From Gammaproteobacteria bacterium (GTDB lineage Bacteria; Pseudomonadota; Gammaproteobacteria; SZUA-152): a DNA stretch of 35,915 nt. The notes below the pieces were generated by a model. It was not told the DNA's origin and made no database searches. It worked only from the letters and a program-made list of their open reading frames with translations. The translations under genes and the position numbers were made by a program. The stretch covers positions 1 through 35,915 of the forward strand of contig JAJDNG010000019.1 in NCBI GenBank assembly GCA_022340845.1. The letters run 5' to 3'. Positions within the stretch are counted from its first letter, which is position 1, and each line of letters starts with the position of its first letter. This document shows positions 6,454 to 14,934 of the stretch, piece by piece.

Positions 6454-9400
6454 CTAATAATCCCGCAACCCATCAGCGCCAATAGTGCCGTGCAAGCTGG
6501 TTAGATAGGCGGGACTTTCTAGATATTGTAATTTGTCTTTGGCGGCAGTGGATAAACGTTCAAGCTTTTGTTGTTCTTCAGGCTCAGTGCAGACATTCAA
6601 GCGATGCCGAATATAATCAATATGTTTCTGCCACAGCTGAATGTCGAGTTGTTGTTTTAAGGCTAAGCGTTGCTGATACCAGTCACTGGACAATAAATAC
6701 TCGCGGGTAAACAGTTGGCGAATCTCCGGGTGGTTGGCGTCTTTGCCCTCAAAATTGCCCTGGGCCATAATATAAAGCAACGCTTTAATGGGAGGGCAGG
6801 CGCCTTCAATAGTGCCGTCATCGATATAACTTTGCGCCACACGGCGTTGCGCGCTGACGATGTTGTGGATGCCATCTACATAAACGTCCAAGTCCTGAGT
6901 TTCCGGTTTCAGCATGGCTTCGTCAAATACCGTGGTGGGATTATCGAAGAGTTTGCCGAAATACGCGTGCACGAATCCTTTGGTAATACGGTATCCGAGG
7001 CGGCTGGCTTGCACTTGTGTGCCGTTGTAGTCAAAGTCTTCCAGTTTCTCCAGATAAGCGTTTTGAATTAAGTACTCGGGGTCTCGGTCGCGCAGGGGCA
7101 GCCGGCACCAGATTTCGGGGATTAAGAGGCTCACATCATGATCAATGCGCCGGTAAGGGCCCACATAGCCGGCGGCGGAACTGAAACCGTCATACCCGCA
7201 CAGGATAAAAGACACCAAAGCGTTATTGAGATCGGCCGTGGTGCTCAAGGAGTTAAACGGTCCTTTGGTTAAAGCGCCTTCCGAGCCCGCGCCGGTGGTC
7301 GACGGTGATTTTCCCGTCAAGCTGCAGATAAAGTCCATAAAAAGTTCGGGCAGCTCTTGATAATGAATGGGATTGTAAACCGCAAGGGCAGAAATGTTGT
7401 TCTCTTTGTCGGGTGGATTGTTGCGCCGCCCCGGCAAAACGGCGTTCACCGGCGTATTGACCGCCTGATCCAGCGGTACCCGGCGGAACATTCGAATCCC
7501 CATTTCAGCGATGTATTTATCCCTGGCATTGGCCAAATCGGGGCGTATTTGTAAATAACGCACATTGGGGGTAGGTTTGCCGTTGACCAGCCGCGGATGT
7601 GCGGACGACACAAAATAGCCATTGCAGTCAGCCGCCGACTTGATCAGGTGTTGCATGGGTTGAGTGAATTCCCGAAAGCGAATGATATTCTGATGCAGTT
7701 TTCTGGCGTCCCCGGAATCCAGGGGCTGGAAATTGGAGATAAAATTATGGTCTCCGGCGAGATCCGCTTCGGCCTGTTTGTCCAGCCCTCGATGAATGGC
7801 ATCGTCGGGACGTTGAAATAAATAGTTCTCGCAATTGTGTATCAGCTTGACGCTGGGATTTTCATAACCGGTATTAGAATTATTCAGCTGGGTAGAGGGG
7901 ACAGTCACCGACGCGGTGATATCGTCCGCCATTTGCACTTTTTGTGAAGCGATGAAATCCTGTCGCAATTTATAAAGACGCCAGGCGTCGTCTTCGCTGC
8001 GTCCCACGCGCAAATAACTCGCCACCAGCTTGCGGCCGTTATACTTGAGTTCATGGCCGGGATAGCCGTTGACGATGTCCACGCTGAATTTGTTGCGCCA
8101 GCTTGTGCCCCATTCCGGACGGTAAAAGCGTTTGATGATGAACACCAGGGCGCGGATATGCTGCGGAATGCTTTCTAACCATTGGTTGTATTCTTCGCTA
8201 TATTCTTCCTCCGAAGGCGTTAACAATCGAATCACCGATCCCAGGGAACGCTTGGCGCTCAGTAGCGAGCGGCTGTCCATTCCGGCATCGGCATGTTTGA
8301 AACGTCGTGAATAATCTTTTTCAAAAATCTTCTGAATAGTGTCGAAATCAGTATCATAGTCATCAACGTATAGCGCGCCACTGATAATGGCGTCTGAAAT
8401 GGATTTGGAGATTTCCGATTTGCCGCCGCCGGATACCGTGCACGGTTTGTGACACAATGTGCCTTCGGCTTCAGTACCTATCAATCGCCATGATGGGGCA
8501 TGGGGATGCTGCTCCATGTGTACTTTATAACCGCAAGGGCGGATATACGTATGCTTGGCAAGCAAAGGAATTTGCCGGGTGTCATTGTCACGACGCCAAC
8601 TGACGGTTTGGTCGTAGAGATTCATCTGCGCGTCTTCTGGCACGTAAATGATGTCGGGATACTCTTTGTCCACGCCATAGCCTTCTTTATGCAGCACCAT
8701 GCGTGATCCAAACAATCCTACGCATTCATCGAAGCTATGATTGGCATTGCGTATGCGCTTGTCCGGCGTGTATACGTCACCGAGGTTATAACTGGCGAAC
8801 GCCAAGGCACCGCCGGAGTGTTCTTCTTCACAGCCGCCGTATAAATTGGCTGAATAACTGATTTGCGATTTGACTTCCTTTTTGCTGTAGCCAAAGTAAT
8901 TGTCGGCAATGAGGGTGACGACAACGCCTTGTTTGTCCCGACAGGTTATTTTAAAAGGCAGGCCATCATTGTAGAGTTCGTTGTCATCCTGCCAGCACAT
9001 GCCGTCCCGTTGTTGCCGTTCAGTGGCTTGATTATACGGGGGCAGGCCCAAGTCCTTTTTTCTCAGTTGCGCCAAATGGGGCGCTAAAATCACGCAGCCG
9101 GTGTGCCCAGTCCAGTGGTCAATGTCCAGGGCGGCGTCGTTTTCCTGCAAAAATGGATCGCCCCCATTGCCGAAAATGCGTTCCACAAAATCCAGATTCG
9201 ACACCAGGCTGGCCGGCGCGAAAAACCGGATTTCCATGCTTTTTTGCGAACTTATATTGGGAACGGTCGGGCAAACCACAGGCCGCAATAACAGGGAAAC
9301 CCAGGTTTTCGCCGATACGTTCAGTTCGTCTTCGTCATAGGTGAATGGCAGTTCCAATAACTCCGGCGGCGGCAGTAACGCGGCTTCTAATAATGCCCGG

Positions 9401-9957
9401 AATACGCCCACCGGCACGGCTTTCTTATCGTGCGCGATAGCCAAACCGCCTTCCACAATATGAAACACGCCTTTGGTGGTGCGACGGTCATGCTTGGGAT
9501 TATGCAATACGCCTTGTTTAATTCGATAAGACTCGACATACGGCGAGGTAAACTTGTCATGATGCAACGGCAAAGAAAGCTCTTCGGCGAGTCCAGGGCG
9601 ATCCAGGATAAAACTGGCGTTGGGTAGGGTGGGGGCTAATGCTTGACCGTGCTGGGCAAAATACTTATTGAGAAAATTTTGAATGCGTTCGTCGGCGGGA
9701 CAACGGTATTCTTCCAAATGTTTTTTTTGTTGGCGATAGTGGCGGATTAAATTGCCGGCGATTTGCAGGAATTCGTCGTCATAGTGGGTACTGTCCGGCG
9801 GGTAGCCAAGCGCAGCCAGTTGCAGTTTTATATGGCGAATCCGCTGGTATCGGACTGTGTCAGCACTATCGTCACTGCCATTGGTCGGTATATCCGTTGC
9901 AGCGTCAATTGCTGTCTTGTTGGCGTTGCCGTACCGCAATGAAGGTTGTTTATTCAT
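6454..9957 (-). CDS. 1167-residue protein, candidate diphosphate-dependent PEP carboxykinase
   Basis: A soluble protein of about 132 kDa with no signal peptide or membrane segment. Striking segments are DNYFGYSKKEVKSQISYSAN (353-371), CEEEHSGGALAFASYNLGD (376-394), and a Gly-rich nucleotide/phosphate-loop-like SGGGKSEISKS (509-519). My best match from memory is the PPi-type PEP carboxykinase family (EC 4.1.1.38), whose members have about this unusual length. That enzyme interconverts PEP + CO2 + phosphate and oxaloacetate + PPi. This is family recall, not a computed hit, and active-site equivalence was not verified. It starts 40 bp after the glucan phosphorylase stop, so the two are probably co-transcribed. 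Such a pair would tie glycogen use to anaplerosis. It ends in TAG. If the call is wrong, it is a large conserved protein of unknown function. Confidence 0.5.
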   Translation of the reverse strand: MNKQPSLRYGNANKTAIDAATDIPTNGSDDSADTVRYQRIRHIKLQLAALGYPPDSTHYDDEFLQIAGNLIRHYRQQKKHLEEYRCPADERIQNFLNKYFAQHGQALAPTLPNASFILDRPGLAEELSLPLHHDKFTSPYVESYRIKQGVLHNPKHDRRTTKGVFHIVEGGLAIAHDKKAVPVGVFRALLEAALLPPPELLELPFTYDEDELNVSAKTWVSLLLRPVVCPTVPNISSQKSMEIRFFAPASLVSNLDFVERIFGNGGDPFLQENDAALDIDHWTGHTGCVILAPHLAQLRKKDLGLPPYNQATERQQRDGMCWQDDNELYNDGLPFKITCRDKQGVVVTLIADNYFGYSKKEVKSQISYSANLYGGCEEEHSGGALAFASYNLGDVYTPDKRIRNANHSFDECVGLFGSRMVLHKEGYGVDKEYPDIIYVPEDAQMNLYDQTVSWRRDNDTRQIPLLAKHTYIRPCGYKVHMEQHPHAPSWRLIGTEAEGTLCHKPCTVSGGGKSEISKSISDAIISGALYVDDYDTDFDTIQKIFEKDYSRRFKHADAGMDSRSLLSAKRSLGSVIRLLTPSEEEYSEEYNQWLESIPQHIRALVFIIKRFYRPEWGTSWRNKFSVDIVNGYPGHELKYNGRKLVASYLRVGRSEDDAWRLYKLRQDFIASQKVQMADDITASVTVPSTQLNNSNTGYENPSVKLIHNCENYLFQRPDDAIHRGLDKQAEADLAGDHNFISNFQPLDSGDARKLHQNIIRFREFTQPMQHLIKSAADCNGYFVSSAHPRLVNGKPTPNVRYLQIRPDLANARDKYIAEMGIRMFRRVPLDQAVNTPVNAVLPGRRNNPPDKENNISALAVYNPIHYQELPELFMDFICSLTGKSPSTTGAGSEGALTKGPFNSLSTTADLNNALVSFILCGYDGFSSAAGYVGPYRRIDHDVSLLIPEIWCRLPLRDRDPEYLIQNAYLEKLEDFDYNGTQVQASRLGYRITKGFVHAYFGKLFDNPTTVFDEAMLKPETQDLDVYVDGIHNIVSAQRRVAQSYIDDGTIEGACPPIKALLYIMAQGNFEGKDANHPEIRQLFTREYLLSSDWYQQRLALKQQLDIQLWQKHIDYIRHRLNVCTEPEEQQKLERLSTAAKDKLQYLESPAYLTSLHGTIGADGLRDY

Positions 9958-9997
9958 AGTGGTTTCCGTCAGCGTATTTTTCAGAGGTTTTGCCAGC

Positions 9998-12553
9998 TTA
10001 AAGCCAAATCATGCATCCCGTTTCATGCGGATGTGCTTGCAGTGCATGATAGGGATAGACCCGGAGCTTGTAAAACTGCAATCCCGCCATGCCCGGTTCG
10101 AACTCTGCTTTAAATAGTGTTTCACCGAACTCATTTTTGTCAAGCGGCCGCAATTTGATGATGTCTTTGACGATGAATTTTTCCACTTCGGATTTTCTGC
10201 CCAGCAAGCATTCGACAATTACATCATCGGCGGTGAGTTCCGCCAAGTTCACCGCTACGAGGATAGTCATGAGCGACCCGGTGGCCACGGAAGGTTGAGG
10301 GTCATCCAATCGTCGTATGCTCACGTTGTTCCATCGTGAATGGATTTTCTTTTTCCATTCTGTTAACTGCCTGGCGCGCTCGGCGCTTTCAGTTTGCAGA
10401 AGTTTGCCGTGCCTGGCCGCCGCGGCATAAAAATCGCGCACGTAATCCATGACCATTCGTTGCGAGTTGAATTTCGGCAACAGAGTTTTCATGGAAGCTT
10501 TGGAACGTTTTACCCAGCTTTCCGAATATCCATGGCCATTGCGGCTGAAAAACGAAGGGATGATCTGATATTCCAGGATGTCCAGGAGAATCTGCCCTTC
10601 CAAGCGGTCGCGTTCGGCTGCGTCTTTGCTGGTATGCGGCTGGATGGCCCAGCCATTTTCACCGTCAAAGCCTTCCTGCCACCAGCCATCCACCACGCTC
10701 AGGTTGAGCACGCCGTTTATGCCGGCTTTTTGCCCGGACGTGCCACTGGCTTCCATGGGGTACTCGGGTGTGTTAAGCCATACGTCCACACCGGTGACCA
10801 GGCGCCGCGCCAGACCGAGATTGTAATTTTCTAACAAAATAATTCTGCCGCCAAAGCGAGGCTGACGTGAGAGTTGATGAATGGTGTGAATCAGTTGTTG
10901 TCCCGCCAGATCACTGGGGTGGGCCTTACCCGCAAAAATGAGCATCACTGGTTTTTCGGGATTATTCAGCAACCGGGCCAGACGTTCGGTATCGCTGAAC
11001 ATTAAGGTCGCCCGTTTGTACGTGGCAAAGCGCCGGGCGAATCCCAATATTAAGGCACTGGAGCCCTCCTTTTGCAAGAGATTGCTTATGCGTTCGAATT
11101 CAATGCCGCCACAATTGTTCCGCCGGCATTGATAGTCAATTCGTTTATGCAAATCCTTGATTAAAATTGACTTCAATGTTTGCCGGACACTCCAATAACG
11201 ATACTCCGGGATGTCATCAATGCGTTGCCAGTAGTCTTTACTCAGCAATTGGTTGCGCCATTCGCGCCCAAATTCCATATCGAACAAATTACTCCATTCG
11301 GGGGCAAGAAATGTTGGCACGTGGACACCGTTGGTTACATGTTTAATGGGGTTGTCTTCGCTGGCGACTTGTGGCCATATGAAGGCTTCCATTCTCGAGG
11401 CGACTTCCCCGTGAATTTTGCTCACGCCGTTGTGAAAGCGCGAGCCGCGCAAGGCCAGGGCGGTCATGTTAAAGCCGCCTTGACTCGACGGTGTGGAGCC
11501 TAGTTCCAAAAACTCTTGTATACTAATGCCCAGGACGTTACACAGGCCGGAAAAATAATACTCTATCAAACCGTGGCCAAAGATATCGTGTCCTGCCGGC
11601 ACCGGTGTGTGAGTGGTAAATACCGTCGCGGATGCGGCCAGTTCGAGGGCAGCATGGAATCTCAATCCTCCGGCGGTATATTCGCGGCATCGCTCGATGA
11701 TTTGATAGGCGGCATGGCCTTCATTGATATGCCAGACGGTTGGCGCAAGCCCCAGGGCTTTTAGCGCCCGCACGCCGCCTATGCCGAGCAGGATTTCCTG
11801 TTGGATGCGGGTGTTGGCGTCTCCCCCGTACAGCTGATACGTAATCGTTCGGTCGGTGTCGTTGTTTTCACTGATGTCGCTATCCAACAAATAAAGATCA
11901 ATGTGTCCGGCCTTTGCCTTCCATAGCTTGACATAGACATCACGCTCAGGAAATTCCACACTGACACGGATTTCGTTACCCAATTGGTCACACACGGGTG
12001 TGATCGGCAATTGGGTGAAGTCGGCATCGGTATAATGAACTTCCTGGTTGCCGTAGGCATCGATAGACTGAGTAAAATAACCATGCCGGTATAGCAACCC
12101 AATGGCCACTAGCGGAACGCGCAAGTCGCTGGCGGCTTTGCAATGGTCACCGGCTAAAATGCCCAGTCCTCCTGAATAGGTGGGCAGGCTTTCATGCAGG
12201 CCGAACTCCAGCGAGAAATACGCCACCAGATCCTGCTCCGTGTTCAAGCATTTTTGTAAGTCAATATTAGGCGGTTCGTTGATATATGTATCGTAGTCCG
12301 CTAACACCCGGTTAAAGGCTTCCATAAACGCGCGGTCTTTGACCGCTTCTTCCAGGCGGTGTTGTGATACCCGCCGCAGAAACAGTTTGGGATTATGGCC
12401 GCACATCTCCCATAATTCGGGGTGTAAAAAATAAAATAAGGCGCGGGTCTGCGATGACCAACTGTAGTAAAGGTCTTCACTCAGTTCCACCAGCCGCTGC
12501 AGACGTTCGGGAATGTTGGGCACTACTTCAAAACTATAAAATGTACCGGTCAC
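9998..12553 (-). CDS. glgP: Alpha-glucan (glycogen) phosphorylase, GT35
   Basis: 851 residues. It uses inorganic phosphate to release glucose-1-phosphate from glycogen or maltodextrin, with pyridoxal phosphate as cofactor. The first 100 residues (NIPERLQRLVELSEDLYYSW) are the DUF3417-type domain that marks the TIGR02094 branch, unlike E. coli GlgP. Visible motifs are SLEFGLHESLPTYSGGLG (114-131), NEGHAA (277-282), THTPVPAGHD (314-323) and EASGTSGQKAGINGVLN (601-617). Lys609 is the expected PLP-bound lysine. The start is GTG at 12553, with AGAGAG upstream. It is first in a two-gene unit with the 1167-residue PEPCK-like gene. No other glycogen gene is in the window. Confidence 0.93.
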   Translation of the reverse strand: MTGTFYSFEVVPNIPERLQRLVELSEDLYYSWSSQTRALFYFLHPELWEMCGHNPKLFLRRVSQHRLEEAVKDRAFMEAFNRVLADYDTYINEPPNIDLQKCLNTEQDLVAYFSLEFGLHESLPTYSGGLGILAGDHCKAASDLRVPLVAIGLLYRHGYFTQSIDAYGNQEVHYTDADFTQLPITPVCDQLGNEIRVSVEFPERDVYVKLWKAKAGHIDLYLLDSDISENNDTDRTITYQLYGGDANTRIQQEILLGIGGVRALKALGLAPTVWHINEGHAAYQIIERCREYTAGGLRFHAALELAASATVFTTHTPVPAGHDIFGHGLIEYYFSGLCNVLGISIQEFLELGSTPSSQGGFNMTALALRGSRFHNGVSKIHGEVASRMEAFIWPQVASEDNPIKHVTNGVHVPTFLAPEWSNLFDMEFGREWRNQLLSKDYWQRIDDIPEYRYWSVRQTLKSILIKDLHKRIDYQCRRNNCGGIEFERISNLLQKEGSSALILGFARRFATYKRATLMFSDTERLARLLNNPEKPVMLIFAGKAHPSDLAGQQLIHTIHQLSRQPRFGGRIILLENYNLGLARRLVTGVDVWLNTPEYPMEASGTSGQKAGINGVLNLSVVDGWWQEGFDGENGWAIQPHTSKDAAERDRLEGQILLDILEYQIIPSFFSRNGHGYSESWVKRSKASMKTLLPKFNSQRMVMDYVRDFYAAAARHGKLLQTESAERARQLTEWKKKIHSRWNNVSIRRLDDPQPSVATGSLMTILVAVNLAELTADDVIVECLLGRKSEVEKFIVKDIIKLRPLDKNEFGETLFKAEFEPGMAGLQFYKLRVYPYHALQAHPHETGCMIWL

Positions 12554-12847
12554 TGTTCAAGCATCTCTCTGGGAATATGAAAATATCAATGGAAACGGGA
12601 TTTCTACCTTAACGGATGGTATACATTGCATAGTCAAAACGCTTGTATCGATTTTTATTATTGCCGATGGCACAACGCTGTGACCGGGTATCTCACTCCA
12701 TGGATCGCTCGCAGCACTTTCTATACCAGGATTATTTTTGATTTATATCAATAAGTTATGTAAATGAGGCGCGGTTGTTTGATTTAAATATGCACCAACA
12801 TGGTTCGCTGGTTATAGTAATGCATCAGGATTACGCTTGAGAATGGT
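12554..12847. promoter_or_regulatory. Divergent intergenic region, glgP (minus) and AEC permease (plus)
   Basis: 294 bp that must contain both promoters. The sequence is AT-rich towards 12720-12830. I could not assign -35/-10 boxes or an operator with confidence, and I see no gene or repeat in it. Confidence 0.4.
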
Positions 12848-13768
12848 ATGTTAACGGTTATTCTACAAATGGCGGGGTTGATCGTCTGCGGTATTGTCTG
12901 GCGGTATCTCAAGCCCGCGGGCTTAAGCCACGAGCAAACCCGTACGGTTTTAACGACGCTGGTTTATTATCTGTTATTGCCTGCGTTGGTATTGTCCGTA
13001 TTATGGAAAGCCGACATCGGGGCAAACTCGGTTTTTATCGTTCTGGCCGCATTGGTTGGGTTGGTGGTGGGGTTGCTGTTAAGTGTCTTCAGTTGCCGGA
13101 TGTGCAAATCCAAATCACCCCAAGCCGGCGCAATTTTGCTGGCGGCGACTTTCCCCAATGCCACCTACCTTGGATTGCCGGTGCTGGAGGCGACCTTCGG
13201 CGACTGGGCGCGCAGCGTTGCCATCCAATACGATTTGTTTGCCTGCACACCGTTTTTGTTTACCGTAGGAATTTTGGTCGCCGCCCGCTACGGTGACGCC
13301 GAAGCGATCAAAACCTCCATGGTCGGGCGCCTCATGCAGATTCCCGCATTATGGGCGGCGATAATCGCGGTAATACTAAATCTGATGCAGGTGCCGTTGC
13401 CCGGGATCTTGGAGGGTTTTCTCAGTTTGCTGGAACGGGGGGTGGTTCCCTTGATGTTATTTTCCATAGGGTTGAGTCTGCAATGGAGTAAAAGCCAATG
13501 GCAGTTAATGCCTACGGTAGTTCCGGTCATCCTGTTGCGTTTTTTAATCGTACCGCTGGTGGTCTTTTATTTCTCTTCGGCCATCGGATTATCGGGGGAT
13601 TTGCGCTCTGCTGTGGTCATTGAAGCGGCCATGCCCAGTATGGTTTTGGGTATCGTGTTGTGCGACCGTTTTAAACTGGATGTCAGTCTGTACGCGACGG
13701 CAGTAACGGTGACGACCGCTTTGAGCATCATTGTGTTACCCATGTGGTTTAGATTTTTAAGTACGTAA
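12848..13768 (+). CDS. AEC (auxin efflux carrier) family permease
   Basis: 306 residues, nearly all hydrophobic, with about 8-10 predicted membrane segments. The two-fold AEC pattern is visible. One half has LVYYLLLPALVLSVLW, a polar cytoplasmic stretch and FPNATYLGLPVLEATFG. The other has LMLFSIGLSLQW followed by VIEAAMPSMVLGIVLCDRF. In this family the conserved N-x-x-x-x-G-P and A-x-P break motifs line the substrate path. Bacterial members move small organic anions such as malate or malonate, or amino acids; the substrate here is unknown. It is divergent from glgP and looks monocistronic. The next gene starts 193 bp downstream, and no strong terminator lies between them. Confidence 0.88.
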   Translation: MLTVILQMAGLIVCGIVWRYLKPAGLSHEQTRTVLTTLVYYLLLPALVLSVLWKADIGANSVFIVLAALVGLVVGLLLSVFSCRMCKSKSPQAGAILLAATFPNATYLGLPVLEATFGDWARSVAIQYDLFACTPFLFTVGILVAARYGDAEAIKTSMVGRLMQIPALWAAIIAVILNLMQVPLPGILEGFLSLLERGVVPLMLFSIGLSLQWSKSQWQLMPTVVPVILLRFLIVPLVVFYFSSAIGLSGDLRSAVVIEAAMPSMVLGIVLCDRFKLDVSLYATAVTVTTALSIIVLPMWFRFLST

Positions 13769-13961
13769 TCGGTGGGAGCTTGCCCGTGTAAACCAAAACG
13801 GTAATATTAACCGTGTAGCATTGAACTTGTACACAGTTTGTTATTGGCTTGTATGTTAGGATGGTACTTTGATTGCTAATGTGTAGTGTGATTTATATTG
13901 TATTGATTGATACGAAACAGTACACGAGAATAATACTGCCGCAATAACCTGAGAAAACCCT

Positions 13962-14465
13962 ATGTCACTATCCGGATTTAATCATAGCATTCACTGGAGC
14001 GAGTTTCAGATTGTTGATCAGCGTCCCGCGGGCGCGGTGAAGGAAGCGGAAATTTTTCTGATCACCAATATCATCTGGCAAACCGCCACCCAGCAAAGCG
14101 GAGATTGTCGGGTGGTGGGGATTAAAGCTTCCGTGGGAGTGGATCAGGGAAAAAGCTGGGTGTTGCAAGGTAAAAAGGGTGTTTATTTACGCCATCATGA
14201 ACAAGGGCATTTTGATATCGTGGCTATCGGCATGCGGGAGATGTACAACAAAATTATGGCCTTGAGCAAAACACGCTGCGCGGATATAAACCAGGAAGCG
14301 CACCGCATTCAACAGGAAACGCAACAACTTATCGACACGACTCGCCTGCGCTACAATAGCCAAACAAACAACGGTGGCAATCGTTCCGTGCAAAATGCGT
14401 GGGAAGCGCAGATCAAAAGCGTTAAACTTCGCAGCGATGGCGCGTTGGCCGACCTTCCCAAATAA
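13962..14465 (+). CDS. DUF922-like protein with a HExxH motif
   Basis: 167 residues. HHEQGHFDI at 78-86 contains a HExxH zinc-peptidase signature (His79, Glu80, His83), as in the DUF922 family of putative Zn-dependent proteases. An alternating beta region precedes it (VVGIKASVGVDQGKSWVL). A Gln-rich helix (INQEAHRIQQETQQLIDTTR) follows. Unlike many DUF922 proteins no signal peptide is visible, so it may be cytoplasmic. TGAGAAA stands in place of a Shine-Dalgarno before the ATG. The gene is followed by a DUF1499 gene 98 bp on. Activity is unproven; the third zinc ligand cannot be picked out by eye. Confidence 0.65.
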   Translation: MSLSGFNHSIHWSEFQIVDQRPAGAVKEAEIFLITNIIWQTATQQSGDCRVVGIKASVGVDQGKSWVLQGKKGVYLRHHEQGHFDIVAIGMREMYNKIMALSKTRCADINQEAHRIQQETQQLIDTTRLRYNSQTNNGGNRSVQNAWEAQIKSVKLRSDGALADLPK

Positions 14466-14563
14466 GCTAAGGTTTTTTTGCCACCCCATTGAGTGCTTGC
14501 TAATTAACCCGCTATGGTTGATAGGGGCGCACAATCGCAGGCATCTCACCAGACACTGTTGCT

Positions 14564-14920
14564 ATGTCTAACCACATTCTAAAACCTTGCCCCAACAAAC
14601 CCAATTGTGTGTCGTCTTTAAGTACTGACAAAGCACATGCCGTCGAGCCCTTGTCCTATCATGGCGACTGGCAGCCGGTAAAGCGGGCGTTGCTGGACCT
14701 CATCGAAAACCTGCCGCGCAGCGCTGTTGTGGCGAACCGCAATGAATACCTGCATGTTACTTTCAAATCTAAAGTATTCGGCTTTGTGGATGACGTGGAA
14801 TTGGTGTTCGACGATGCGCGCAAAGTGATACACATAAAATCAGCATCGCGGCTAGGATATTACGATTTTGGGATCAACCGGCAGCGAGTGGAACTGTTGC
14901 GTAGCCGGCTGACCACCTAA
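14564..14920 (+). CDS. DUF1499 family protein
   Basis: 118 residues. The family signature is clear: CPNKPNCVSS at the N-terminus, then FKSKVFGFVDDVELVFDDA, and a C-terminal IHIKSASRLGYYDFGINRQR. The family is widespread and of unknown function. Many members are lipoproteins or membrane-linked, but this one shows no signal peptide. The stop is only 14 bp from the stop of the convergent ggt gene, so transcripts of the two genes may overlap. Confidence 0.85.
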   Translation: MSNHILKPCPNKPNCVSSLSTDKAHAVEPLSYHGDWQPVKRALLDLIENLPRSAVVANRNEYLHVTFKSKVFGFVDDVELVFDDARKVIHIKSASRLGYYDFGINRQRVELLRSRLTT

Positions 14921-14934
14921 AAAGCTTGTGCACC

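Noticed and set aside
10394-10834. 146-codon plus-strand frame opposite glgP
   Set aside because: It is antisense to the conserved PLP-binding region; no independent signal.
13797-13813. Short palindrome ACGGT...ACCGT after the AEC permease gene as a terminator
   Set aside because: The stem is only 5 bp, the loop is AT-rich and no T tract follows.
14187-14549. 120-codon minus-strand frame opposite the DUF922-like gene
   Set aside because: The plus-strand frame holds the HExxH motif and has a better start; the minus frame has no family match.
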